Assembly (NCBI GenBank): GCA_027296185.1
Contig: JAPUJL010000335.1
Location: forward strand, 1-9,185
Source: SAR324 cluster bacterium
Lineage (GTDB): Bacteria > SAR324 > JACQKK01
Length of the DNA stretch: 9,185 nucleotides
Direction: 5' to 3'
Under the pieces are notes generated by a model. The model saw only the letters and a list, made by a program, of their open reading frames with translations. It made no database searches and was not told the origin of the DNA. Below, piece after piece: positions 1-6,910 of this stretch. The position numbers and the translations under genes are program-made. The first letter of the stretch is position 1. Each line of letters opens with the position of its first letter.

Positions 1-45
1 GGCGGCCGGCGGGCGGCGGCCGAAATTCCTGGGCGTCTCCGGGCG

Positions 46-1332
46 TTACTTCCAGCCAGGGAACGGGTAGATCAAATCGCCGGATTTAAATTTGGGCGGG
101 TAGAGGATCACCATCTTGCCGGGCTGGGAGAACTCCGACACGTCGTGGCCTTGGATGTTCTGCAGCTGCACCAGCAGCACCCGGGACTGTGCCCACTCGC
201 CGTTAGAGCCGAACTTGATCTTGCCCACCACGGTGTCGAAGGGGTTGTTGTGGATGTACTCGCCCACGGTCTTCTGGTCCGTGCTCCCCGATCCCTCGAT
301 GGCCTGGCCCAGCACCTGCAAATAGGCATAGGCGAAGGGCGGGAGGTAATAGCCCAGCGGATCGAGCTTCTGCTTGGGTGCCTCGGCTTGGTACTTCTTC
401 AGAAATGCGTCGATGCCCGGGAAGTTCATCGTGGGCTCGGGCGCCCAGAACCAGTAGTTGACGATGCCATTCAGGTCGGGGCCCAGACTGGTCTGAATGG
501 ACGTGTATTGCAGCCCCACCATGGTCCCGCCCACCATCTTGGGCTTGAGGCCGATTTCCTTGGAAGCCCTGACCAGCCCCACCGATTCCGGCGGGTAGGA
601 GATGTAATAGACGATATCCGGGTTGCGCGCCTTGATGGCCCGCACGATGGGCGAGTAGTCGGGCGTGTTGGGCGGATACTTCTCGTCGTAGACCACCTCG
701 AAGCCGTACTTTTCCACGTTCACCCGAGCGCCCACGACGGTGTTCTGGGCGAACTCGGAATCGGAGGAGAGCAGCGCTACGGTTCTGGGCTTCGGGTTCT
801 GCTGGGCGGCGACGCTGAAGAAGCCCTCCGACCAGTTCACCGCCGGATCGGGTCCGGCCGGCATGATCTGGAAGTAATAGGGATAGTGGAACTTCTCGTT
901 CACCGCCGTGGCGAACAGCGAGATGAAAACCAGGTCCCGGTCGATCACGATGGGCATCGCCGGGGCGGTGAGGTTGGTGCCGTAGCCGGAAACGATGAAG
1001 TCCACATCGTCCACGTCGAGCAGCTTGGCGTAGATGGCGGGGACGTTCGAGCCCTTGGTCTGGTCGTCGTAGAAAATCAGTTCCACCGGCCGCCCCAGCA
1101 GGCCGCCCGCGCGGTTGACGTCGTCGCGCCAGATTTCCATGGCCAGCAGCGCGGCCTTGCCCGCCTGGGCCAGCCCGCCCGTGAGGGCCATGCTGAATCC
1201 GATCTTGATCGGCTCCTGGGCCAGGGCGGGCCTTCCGCCGATTCCGGAGGCGATCAGCAGGCCGGCCACGATACCGGCGGCGATAAGCAGGTGACGGCCC
1301 ATGAGCGGGGTGCGTGCCCTCGTTCCTTTCAT
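46..1332 (-). CDS. Secreted HAAT-family periplasmic substrate-binding protein (second binding protein)
   Basis: This 428-residue protein is a periplasmic binding protein of the Peripla_BP_6 (LivJ/LivK-like) family and should deliver a small ligand to the LivH/LivM channel encoded upstream. The N-terminus has a basic segment, a hydrophobic stretch at about residues 14-32 and an Ala-Leu-Ala site that predicts signal peptidase I cleavage after residue 38. The mature chain opens with PIKIGFSMALTGG (41-53), the usual first strand and ligand loop of the family. It then shows the alternating fold of two lobes to about residue 428. An aromatic-rich run, VNYWFWAPEP (291-300), may line the cleft. It has no cysteine and differs from the lipoprotein binding protein upstream. 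The ATG at 1332 is preferred because GAGGA lies 4 nt before it; a GTG at 1425 would extend the frame but has no such support. Length is slightly above the usual 370-400. The ligand is unknown; a carboxylic acid is inferred from the neighbouring CoA ligase. Confidence 0.9.
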   Translation of the reverse strand: MKGTRARTPLMGRHLLIAAGIVAGLLIASGIGGRPALAQEPIKIGFSMALTGGLAQAGKAALLAMEIWRDDVNRAGGLLGRPVELIFYDDQTKGSNVPAIYAKLLDVDDVDFIVSGYGTNLTAPAMPIVIDRDLVFISLFATAVNEKFHYPYYFQIMPAGPDPAVNWSEGFFSVAAQQNPKPRTVALLSSDSEFAQNTVVGARVNVEKYGFEVVYDEKYPPNTPDYSPIVRAIKARNPDIVYYISYPPESVGLVRASKEIGLKPKMVGGTMVGLQYTSIQTSLGPDLNGIVNYWFWAPEPTMNFPGIDAFLKKYQAEAPKQKLDPLGYYLPPFAYAYLQVLGQAIEGSGSTDQKTVGEYIHNNPFDTVVGKIKFGSNGEWAQSRVLLVQLQNIQGHDVSEFSQPGKMVILYPPKFKSGDLIYPFPGWK

Positions 1333-1336
1333 CTTG

Positions 1337-1341
1337 TCCTC
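1337..1341 (-). promoter_or_regulatory. Ribosome binding site of the secreted binding protein
   Basis: GAGGA (minus strand) lies 4 nt before the ATG at 1332. It decides this start over the in-frame upstream GTG at 1425 and the ATG at 1302, neither of which has a comparable motif. Confidence 0.6.
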
Positions 1342-1466
1342 TTCGCTTGGGGATGGCCCCCGGTGGGCTGTGCGCAATGCACTCCTGCCCGCCCGGAAGA
1401 TCGCCTCGGCGGCACGAGCGCCCACGGCTTCGATCGTTCCACCGGCCGCGCGGGCATGTGCCCCGG

Positions 1467-2390
1467 TCAGGCGAGCCAGCGCTTGCGCCGGCGATAATAT
1501 TTGACTTCCCGATAGCTTTTCTTTCCGATCTCGGTCAATCCCAGGTAGAACTCCCGGATGTCCGCGTTGCCCTGAATGGTCTGGGCGTCGCCGTCCAGCA
1601 CGATCCGGCCGTTTTCCAGCACGTAGGCGTATTGGGCCACCTTGAGCGCCTGGGCCACGTTCTGCTCGGCAAGGAGGATGGATACATTCTCCTCCCGGTT
1701 CATGCGGGTGATGATGCCGAAGATTTCCTGCACCAGTTGAGGCGCCAACCCCATCGACGGCTCGTCGAGCAGCATGAGCTTGGGGCGGACCATCAACGCT
1801 CGTCCGATGGCCACCATCTGTTGTTCCCCGCCGGAGATGTAGCCGGTCTTGACGCTCCTGCGGGCCACCAGCCGCGGGAAATACTCGTAGACCCGCTCCA
1901 GATCTTGCTTGATCGCCCTGCGTCCGTCGCGCCGGGTGTGGGCCCCGGTGAGCAGGTCCTCCTCGACGGTGAGGTGCTCGAAGCAGCGCCGCCCCTCCAT
2001 TACCTGCACGACGCCGCTCTTGACGACGCGGGACGGGTCCATCTTCTCGATGCGGGTGCCGGCGAACTCGATGGTGCCCTTGGTAACGTCCCCCCGCTCG
2101 GCGCGCAACAGGTTGGAGATGGACTTCAGCGTGGTGCTCTTGCCGGCGCCGTTGGCGCCCAGCAGTGCCACGATCCCGCCCTGAGGAACCTCCAGGGACA
2201 CCCCTTTGAGCACCAGGATCACGTGGTCGTAGACCACCTCGATATTGTTGACCCGCAACAGCGGATCGGAACCGTCACCGCTCACAGAATGGACCCGACG
2301 GGAAGGTTGTTCGAGCGAAGCCGTGCGCATGGGCGCGGCCGGCGGAATTTCGGGGGGGCGGCCATCGGGCGCCGCTCCCCGCTGGGTCAT
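1467..2390 (-). CDS. livF: LivF-type ABC transporter ATP-binding protein
   Basis: This is one of the two cytoplasmic ATPases that power the HAAT importer. From the ATG at 2390 it has 307 residues. Walker A is GANGAGKS (78-85), the Q-loop Gln is near 129, the signature is ISGGEQQM (185-192), Walker B is LMLLDEP (205-211), and the switch region reads EQN (242-244) in place of His, which is normal for LivF. The core begins near LLRVNNIEVVYD (44-55), so about 40 residues at the N-terminus are extra and the start is uncertain. An ATG at 2330 (287 residues) and a GTG at 2285 (272 residues) are alternatives, and none has a clear Shine-Dalgarno sequence. The protein ends in a basic tail, YYRRRKRWLA, longer than E. 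coli LivF (about 237 residues). From memory, similar basic tails occur in LivF proteins of ligase-linked clusters. The gene sits 50 nt after the lipoprotein gene and 134 nt before the second binding protein. Family assignment is firm; the start is not. Confidence 0.93.
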   Translation of the reverse strand: MTQRGAAPDGRPPEIPPAAPMRTASLEQPSRRVHSVSGDGSDPLLRVNNIEVVYDHVILVLKGVSLEVPQGGIVALLGANGAGKSTTLKSISNLLRAERGDVTKGTIEFAGTRIEKMDPSRVVKSGVVQVMEGRRCFEHLTVEEDLLTGAHTRRDGRRAIKQDLERVYEYFPRLVARRSVKTGYISGGEQQMVAIGRALMVRPKLMLLDEPSMGLAPQLVQEIFGIITRMNREENVSILLAEQNVAQALKVAQYAYVLENGRIVLDGDAQTIQGNADIREFYLGLTEIGKKSYREVKYYRRRKRWLA

Positions 2391-2431
2391 GGGGGCAAAG
2401 ACCCCCGCGCTATAACCCCCCTCGTTGGGGG
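2391..2431 (-). promoter_or_regulatory. Two small G5/C5 hairpins between the lipoprotein gene and livF
   Basis: The 50-nt gap holds two consecutive stem-loops. The first in transcription order pairs 2427-2431 with 2417-2421 (5 bp, loop of 5). The second pairs 2402-2406 with 2391-2395 (5 bp, loop of 6) and abuts the ATG at 2390. Neither is followed by a U-tract, so this is not a typical intrinsic terminator. The second hairpin could hide the initiation region of livF or trim expression relative to the binding protein upstream. The stems are short, and chance in GC-rich DNA is possible. Confidence 0.35.
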
Positions 2432-2440
2432 CGCGGAGGA

Positions 2441-3823
2441 TCAGATGCCGTCTTCGGGCTTCGTCCGCGGCGTGATGCCTTTCTCCCTGGCGTATTTCGC
2501 GGAAGATTCCTTGATCATCCCGTGGACCAGTTCGGCGTCGGGTTTGATCCACCCGCCGAGGGGCACCCATTTGGTGCCGTCCCATTGCTGCATGCGCACC
2601 AAGCCGCCACCCTCGTGGTCGCGCCAGGAGGTTTTCAGCGGCGCCATCAGGCCGCCGGCACCCAGCTCGATCAGCCGGGCTTCGGTGATGTCGAGGTTTT
2701 CCAGGGCCCACTGCATCTCCGTGCCGCCGATGGCCCTGTTGCCGTATTTGGATTGGGCCAGGCGGATCGCCTCGGTAGTCACGATCCCGTGGATCACGCC
2801 CCGGTTGTAGAACACCGAGCCCACGCGGGTGGGCGATATGTTCCCTTTCATCTGGCCGTAGACATGCTCCAGAATGTCCTGAATCACCGGATAGTCCTTG
2901 CCCACGCCGTGGAAGTTGGTGGTGACATAGCCCGTGGCCGCGTCGCCAGCGGGAACCACGTCCTCCTCCGAGCCGCACCACCACACGCCCAGCACCCGGT
3001 TGCGGGGGAAGTCGATGCGGGCCGCCTCGCGCAGGGGCACCGTGCAGGAGATGCCCCAGTTGCGGTTGATCACCCAATCCGGCTTGATTTTCTTGATCTG
3101 CAGCCAGAGGGACTTCTGGTCGATTCCCGGCCAGGGCACCGGCAGGTGGGTGACTTCGAAGCCGTACATTTCCGCCATCTTGTTCAGCACGGGAATCGTC
3201 TCCTGCCCATAGGGGTGCTTCAGGTGCAGGTTGACGATCTTCATCCCCTTCAGTTTATCTTCGCCGCCTTCGGTCTGTGCGATGTAGCGGATTTTGGCGG
3301 TGTTCTGGGACCAGTAGTTGGTGATCAGCGGGAAGATGTAGGGGAACACCGTTCCGTCGCTGGCGTCGGTGCGGCCGTAACCCAGGCTGATGATCGGAAT
3401 CTTGTCCCGGGTCGCCCGGTCGATCAGGGCGTAGGTGATCCCGGTGCTCAACGGGTGGAACACCGGCGCGCCCTTGGCGCCCTTGTTCTTCAGCCGCTCG
3501 TAGCACTCCACGCCGCGGTCGGTGTTGTAGGCGGTCTCGCACTCCTCGAAGACCAGCTTGACGCCGTTAATCCCGCCGTCCCGCTCGTTGAGCAGGACCA
3601 GGTAATCCTCGTAGCCCCCGCCGATGCCGCTGCCGCCCGGCGCGAACGGCCCGGTGCGGTAGATCAGGATCGGGATGAACTGTTCGTTATCGGCCACGTC
3701 CGGGCCGGTATCCGCCTCGGCGCTGCTTTGCTGCGGGTCCTTTTCGCAGCCGGCGGCCAACATCAGGCCCGCAGTCAACGCGAGAGCCAGCAGAACTCTC
3801 AGGGTCTTGCCTGTCGCTTGCAT
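2441..3823 (-). CDS. Lipoprotein HAAT-family substrate-binding protein (first binding protein)
   Basis: This 460-residue protein is a branched-chain amino acid type binding protein, predicted to be anchored to a membrane by lipid. The N-terminus has Lys/Arg, a hydrophobic stretch (about 10-23) and the lipobox LAAGC with the modified Cys at 26, followed by a polar linker to about residue 48. The binding domain starts at FIPILIYRTGPFAPGG (49-64), a divergent form of the family's first strand, and contains typical segments such as YALIDRATRDKIPIISLGYG (131-150). The C-terminus ends in a Trp-rich part, QQWDGTKWVPLGGW (422-435). Besides Cys26 there are four cysteines (95, 107, 260, 283) that could form two disulfides. 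The ATG at 3823 has a GGAGA sequence 7 nt upstream. It lies 137 nt after livM and 50 nt before livF. It is longer than LivJ/LivK and not obviously close to the other binding protein here, so the ligand may differ. The ligand cannot be read from the sequence; an aromatic or other carboxylic acid is inferred. Confidence 0.92.
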   Translation of the reverse strand: MQATGKTLRVLLALALTAGLMLAAGCEKDPQQSSAEADTGPDVADNEQFIPILIYRTGPFAPGGSGIGGGYEDYLVLLNERDGGINGVKLVFEECETAYNTDRGVECYERLKNKGAKGAPVFHPLSTGITYALIDRATRDKIPIISLGYGRTDASDGTVFPYIFPLITNYWSQNTAKIRYIAQTEGGEDKLKGMKIVNLHLKHPYGQETIPVLNKMAEMYGFEVTHLPVPWPGIDQKSLWLQIKKIKPDWVINRNWGISCTVPLREAARIDFPRNRVLGVWWCGSEEDVVPAGDAATGYVTTNFHGVGKDYPVIQDILEHVYGQMKGNISPTRVGSVFYNRGVIHGIVTTEAIRLAQSKYGNRAIGGTEMQWALENLDITEARLIELGAGGLMAPLKTSWRDHEGGGLVRMQQWDGTKWVPLGGWIKPDAELVHGMIKESSAKYAREKGITPRTKPEDGI

Positions 3824-3830
3824 GACGTGA

Positions 3831-3835
3831 TCTCC
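3831..3835 (-). promoter_or_regulatory. Ribosome binding site of the lipoprotein gene
   Basis: GGAGA (minus strand) lies 7 nt before the ATG at 3823. It fixes this start, which places the lipoprotein signal peptide at the N-terminus; the open frame continues further upstream but only through non-homologous sequence. Confidence 0.65.
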
Positions 3836-3920
3836 AATCGGGTTCCGAGAATTCCAGTCGTGATCAGAAAGGCATCCGGCAGTCTCGAGATTCAGCGAGG
3901 CCCGCGGCGAACCGGGGCCG

Positions 3921-3943
3921 GAACCGGGACTTCTGCCGGGTTC
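3921..3943 (-). promoter_or_regulatory. Imperfect hairpin in the livM-lipoprotein gap
   Basis: In the 137-nt gap, 3936-3943 pairs with 3921-3928 over 8 positions with one central mismatch and a 7-nt loop. The left arm in transcription order is GAACCCGG and the right arm is CCCGGTTC; a second GGTTC copy further downstream (3909-3914) offers an alternative partner. No U-tract follows, so termination is unlikely. Hairpins between a permease gene and a binding-protein gene can protect the downstream mRNA and raise binding-protein yield; that role is inferred. No convincing sigma-70 promoter was seen in this gap. Confidence 0.35.
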
Positions 3944-3960
3944 GTACTCCCGCATCTCTC

Positions 3961-5022
3961 TTAATACGGGAAGGGCCACAACCGCAATTTTTCTTTGATC
4001 GTCTGCCACAGCCGGGCCAGGCCATAGGGCTCGACGATGAGGAACAGAATGATCAAGCCCCCGAAGATCATCAATTCGGCGTTCGCCAGAAAATCCGACG
4101 CCCCGGAGATGTGGAGGAAGACGATCGCCTGGCTGATGAGGATCGGCAGCAGCACGATGAAGCCCGCCCCCAAAAACGAGCCCAGAATCGTCCCCAGTCC
4201 GCCGATGATGATCATCCCCAACAGCCGGAAGGAGACGGCAAGCTCGAAGGCCGTCACCTCCAGGGAGCCCAGATAGCAGAAAGCGTACAGGGCGCCGGCC
4301 ACTCCAGCGTAAAAGGAGCTCACCATGAACGCCAGGAGCTTGTAAGGGAAGAGCCGGATGCCCATGATCTCCGCCGCCACGTCCAGGTCCCGGATCGCCC
4401 TCCAGGAGCGCCCCACCTCCGAGCGCCCCAGATTCTTCGCGACGATGGCCAGCACCACCACCACGCTCAGGGTGAGCAGGTACTTGTCCAGGTTGCTCGA
4501 GACGTCCCAGCCCATGATGTTCATGGGAGGCGTGTCGATGGCGCCCAGCATGCTGCCCCCGGCAAACCAGTTGAACGAGACCAGCACCCACTCGATGGTG
4601 AACTGCGCCGCCAGCGTCGCCACGGCCAGGTAAAATCCCTTGATCCGCAGCGAGGGCAATCCGAACAGCAGCCCCACCGCCGCCGCAACGAACCCGGCCA
4701 GCAGGAAATTCACCAGCACCGGCGTGTGCAGCCGCACCGCGAAGTTGTACGAGGCGTAGGCGCCCACCGCCATGAAGGCGGCGTGACCGAGGGAAAGCTG
4801 ACCGCAGAAGCCGGTCAGGATGTTCAGGCCGATGGCCGAGAGGGAATAGATCAGGAACAGCGTCAGGATGCTGGACAGCCAATAATCGTTGGCGATGAGC
4901 GGAATCACGACGAAGGCGAAAACCAGCAGGGCGCCGAAGGCCCAGCGGTCCTGGAGCAGCGGAAACATCCGCATGTCCTTCGCGTAGGAGGAGGCGAACT
5001 GCCCGCTTTCCCGGTAGATCAT
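3961..5022 (-). CDS. livM: LivM-type ABC transporter permease
   Basis: This 353-residue inner-membrane protein is the second permease subunit of the HAAT importer and pairs with the LivH-type protein. It is strongly hydrophobic, with about nine to ten membrane segments between residues 28 and 341. Family marks are the SLGHAAFMAVGAYA motif (77-90), the cytoplasmic coupling loop GRSWRAIRDLDVAAEIMGI (204-222) that contacts the ATPases, and the GGLGTILGSFLGA segment (284-296). The C-terminus is a short basic tail. The ATG at 5022 is chosen because it comes 2 nt after the TAG of the upstream permease gene and leaves a usual N-terminus; AAAGGG 7 nt before it can act as a ribosome binding site. A longer open frame upstream only shadows livH in another frame. 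The 2-nt spacing implies translational coupling, giving equal amounts of the two permeases. Confidence 0.94.
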   Translation of the reverse strand: MIYRESGQFASSYAKDMRMFPLLQDRWAFGALLVFAFVVIPLIANDYWLSSILTLFLIYSLSAIGLNILTGFCGQLSLGHAAFMAVGAYASYNFAVRLHTPVLVNFLLAGFVAAAVGLLFGLPSLRIKGFYLAVATLAAQFTIEWVLVSFNWFAGGSMLGAIDTPPMNIMGWDVSSNLDKYLLTLSVVVVLAIVAKNLGRSEVGRSWRAIRDLDVAAEIMGIRLFPYKLLAFMVSSFYAGVAGALYAFCYLGSLEVTAFELAVSFRLLGMIIIGGLGTILGSFLGAGFIVLLPILISQAIVFLHISGASDFLANAELMIFGGLIILFLIVEPYGLARLWQTIKEKLRLWPFPY

Positions 5023-5024
5023 GC

Positions 5025-5918
5025 CTAAACCCTTTCGATGATCTCGTCGCCGAACAGCCCGTAAGGCCGCACGAACAGCACGAGCATCGCCAGCAGGTAT
5101 CCGAAGAAGCTCTCGATGCCGCCCAGTCCGAAGTAGAGGCTCAGGTACACCTCGGCCACCTTTTCCGAACCGCCGATGATCAGCCCTCCCACCACCGCGC
5201 CGGTGATGCTGTTGAAGCCGCCCAGGATCAGCACGGCCAGGGCCTTGAGCACGATCAGCGTGAGGCTGTACTGGACGCCGAGGCGGGTGCCCCACAGGAT
5301 TCCCGCGACCAGGGCCACCATGCCGGCGAGGGCCCACGTGACACCCCAGATCATCCGCAGCGAGATGCCCACGGAAAGCGCGGCGGTGTGATCGTCGGAA
5401 ACGGCCCGCAGGGCCCGCCCGATCCGGGTGCGGTGAAAGAAGATCACCAGCCCCACCACCAACAGGATCGCCACGCCCGCGGCGAACAGCTCGAACTGAC
5501 TCACGTCGATGGGGAATCCCTTGAAGGGCCGGTCGGGAATGCCGATGTCCAGCCCGTGGGGCTGGGTGCCCCAGATGCCTTGGGCGAGGCCCTCGAGAAA
5601 GAACGACAGCCCGATGGTCGCCATGAACAGGATCAGCGGCGGGCGCGCCACCAGCGGCCTCAGCACCACCCGCTCGATGGCCACGGCCAGCACCACCATC
5701 ATCAGCAGCGCCAGCAGCACGGCAAGCCAGAACGGGATGCCCGCCTCCCAGAAGCTCACCATGCCCAGGGCGGCGAACAGGCACATGGAGCCCTGGGCGA
5801 AGTTGAAGACGCCGGAGGACTTGATGATGAGCACGAAGCCCAGGGCCACCACGGAATACATGAACCCCTGCAGCAGCCCACTCACCAGCACTTCCATGAA
5901 GAATAAGAATTCTTCCAC
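5025..5918 (-). CDS. livH: LivH-type ABC transporter permease (GTG start)
   Basis: This 297-residue inner-membrane protein is the first permease subunit of the HAAT importer. About eight hydrophobic segments cover it. Family marks are the N-terminal GVFNFAQGSM (36-45), the coupling loop RIGRALRAVSDDHTAALSVGI with its conserved Arg-Ala pattern (165-185) and ILGGFNSITGAVVGGL (231-246). It ends in RPYGLFG plus a short acidic tail, as is usual for LivH. The start is GTG at 5918, directly after the TAA of the livG-type gene with no gap. GAGG sits 8 nt upstream, inside the end of livG. The next ATG (5897, residue 8) has no ribosome binding site, so GTG is preferred. The GTG and the abutting stop suggest that translation depends on ribosomes finishing livG. 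Length equals that of the family. Confidence 0.94.
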   Translation of the reverse strand: MEEFLFFMEVLVSGLLQGFMYSVVALGFVLIIKSSGVFNFAQGSMCLFAALGMVSFWEAGIPFWLAVLLALLMMVVLAVAIERVVLRPLVARPPLILFMATIGLSFFLEGLAQGIWGTQPHGLDIGIPDRPFKGFPIDVSQFELFAAGVAILLVVGLVIFFHRTRIGRALRAVSDDHTAALSVGISLRMIWGVTWALAGMVALVAGILWGTRLGVQYSLTLIVLKALAVLILGGFNSITGAVVGGLIIGGSEKVAEVYLSLYFGLGGIESFFGYLLAMLVLFVRPYGLFGDEIIERV

Positions 5919-6842
5919 TTACGTTTCCTCGATCGGTCCTCCGCCCGCCCGCCCGGCGCGGTCTGTTATATCGCCGGTGGCGGATGCGGGCGGCGGCTGG
6001 TCGTCGGTGGTTCCCAGATAGGCCCGGATCACGTCCGGGTGATTGCGGATTTCCGCCGGCGGCCCGTCGGCGATCTTCGAGCCGTAATCCAGCACCACGA
6101 TCCGGTCGCAGATGTCCATCACGACGCCCATGTCGTGCTCGATCAGGGCGATGGTGATGCCCAACTCCTCGTTAGCGTCGAGGATGAAGCGGGAGATGTC
6201 CTCCTTCTCCTCCAGGTTCATCCCGGCCATGGGCTCGTCCAGCAGCAGCAGCTTCGGCTCCGCCGCCAGCGCCCGCCCCAGCTCCACCCGCTTCTGCATG
6301 CCGTAGGGCAGGGTGCCGACGGGCACCTTGCGGATGTGCTCGATGCCGAGGAAATCGATGATCTGCTCGACTCGCTCCCGCTGCTCGATCTCGGCCTTTT
6401 GCGCCGGACCCCAGAACATCGCCTGCAGAAAGAAGTTCGTGCGGATGAACTTCTTGCGGCCGGTCATCAGGTTTTCCAGGACGGTCATGGCGCGGAAGAG
6501 CCCCAAATTCTGGAAGGTGCGGGCCACCCCTTGATTCGCCACCGCGTGCGGCCGGAACCGGGTGCGGTCCTGCCCCTCGAACAGGATGCGCCCCTGCTGA
6601 GGGTGGTAGACACCGCTGATCACGTTGAGCAGGGAGGTCTTCCCGGCACCGTTGGGTCCGATGATGGCGAGAATTTCCCCCTCCCGAATCTCCAGGTTCA
6701 CCCGGTCCAGGGCCTTCAGCCCGCCGAAGCTGAGGCTGATGTCCTCCACCTGCAGAATCGGCCGCCCCCCCGCTTTGAGCGCAATCCGCGGCGGCTCCCC
6801 CGCCGGGCCCGGCAGGGGTTCTGGAGTGACAGGGCCGCTCAT
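5919..6842 (-). CDS. livG: LivG-type ABC transporter ATP-binding protein
   Basis: This 307-residue protein is the second cytoplasmic ATPase of the HAAT importer. Walker A is GPNGAGKT (62-69), the Q-loop is FQNLGLF with Gln111, the signature is the degenerate LPYGMQKRVELGRAL (178-192) common in LivG, Walker B is LLLLDEPMAGM (198-208) and the switch His is 236 in IEHDM. The C-terminal VIRAYLG (271-277) is the short motif that ends the nucleotide-binding domain of this family. Outside the domain there are two low-complexity parts rich in Pro, Gly and Ala: residues 1-26 and 278-307, making it longer than E. coli LivG (255). The ATG at 6842 is the only plausible ATG, but no Shine-Dalgarno sequence precedes it. 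It instead overlaps the stop of a 23-codon frame in an ATGA motif. The gene follows the synthetase by 64 nt and abuts livH. Confidence 0.94.
   Translation of the reverse strand: MSGPVTPEPLPGPAGEPPRIALKAGGRPILQVEDISLSFGGLKALDRVNLEIREGEILAIIGPNGAGKTSLLNVISGVYHPQQGRILFEGQDRTRFRPHAVANQGVARTFQNLGLFRAMTVLENLMTGRKKFIRTNFFLQAMFWGPAQKAEIEQRERVEQIIDFLGIEHIRKVPVGTLPYGMQKRVELGRALAAEPKLLLLDEPMAGMNLEEKEDISRFILDANEELGITIALIEHDMGVVMDICDRIVVLDYGSKIADGPPAEIRNHPDVIRAYLGTTDDQPPPASATGDITDRAGRAGGGPIEET
5924..5930 (-). promoter_or_regulatory. Ribosome binding site of livH inside the end of livG
   Basis: GAGGAAA (minus strand) lies within the last codons of the livG-type gene, with GAGG 8 nt before the GTG at 5918. 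It supports the GTG start over the ATG at 5897 and points to translational coupling. Confidence 0.6.
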
Positions 6843-6910
6843 GGGCGGTCGGTTGACGGGTCGGGTTGCGGCGCCGCGGGGGGTGGATCGGGATAGCGGA
6901 GCCGGTTCAT
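6839..6910 (-). CDS. Possible 23-residue coupling mini-ORF between synthetase gene and livG
   Basis: An ATG at 6910 overlaps the synthetase TGA as ATGA. Its frame runs 23 codons to a TGA at 6841-6839 that overlaps the livG ATG, again as ATGA. The peptide would be Pro-rich and start MNRLRYPDPPPAAPQ. It has no recognisable domain. It could carry terminating ribosomes from the synthetase gene across the gap to livG, which lacks its own clear ribosome binding site. Against it: a 72-nt frame in GC-rich DNA can arise by chance, and the peptide has no known relatives that I recognise. Confidence 0.25.
   Translation of the reverse strand: MNRLRYPDPPPAAPQPDPSTDRP

Noticed and set aside
1..45. GC-rich inverted repeat (3-8 with 17-22) after the last gene as an intrinsic terminator
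   Set aside because: The stem is only 6 bp, and the window ends before a U-tract could be seen, so termination cannot be supported.
145..1497. Long plus-strand open frame antisense to the secreted binding protein gene
   Set aside because: It mirrors the coding frame of a clear gene in GC-rich DNA, its protein has skewed His, Arg and Gly content and no family features.
1314..2810. Long plus-strand open frame antisense to livF and the end of the lipoprotein gene
   Set aside because: Same artefact: it spans two real genes and their gap without a ribosome binding site or any recognisable domain.
2522..3964. Plus-strand open frame of about 480 codons antisense to the lipoprotein gene
   Set aside because: Composition is typical of an antisense shadow; the minus-strand protein has a signal peptide, a lipobox and family motifs.
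4111..5028. Plus-strand open frame antisense to livM
   Set aside because: Very rich in Gln, His, Arg and Glu, as expected from the reverse complement of membrane-protein codons; no domain.
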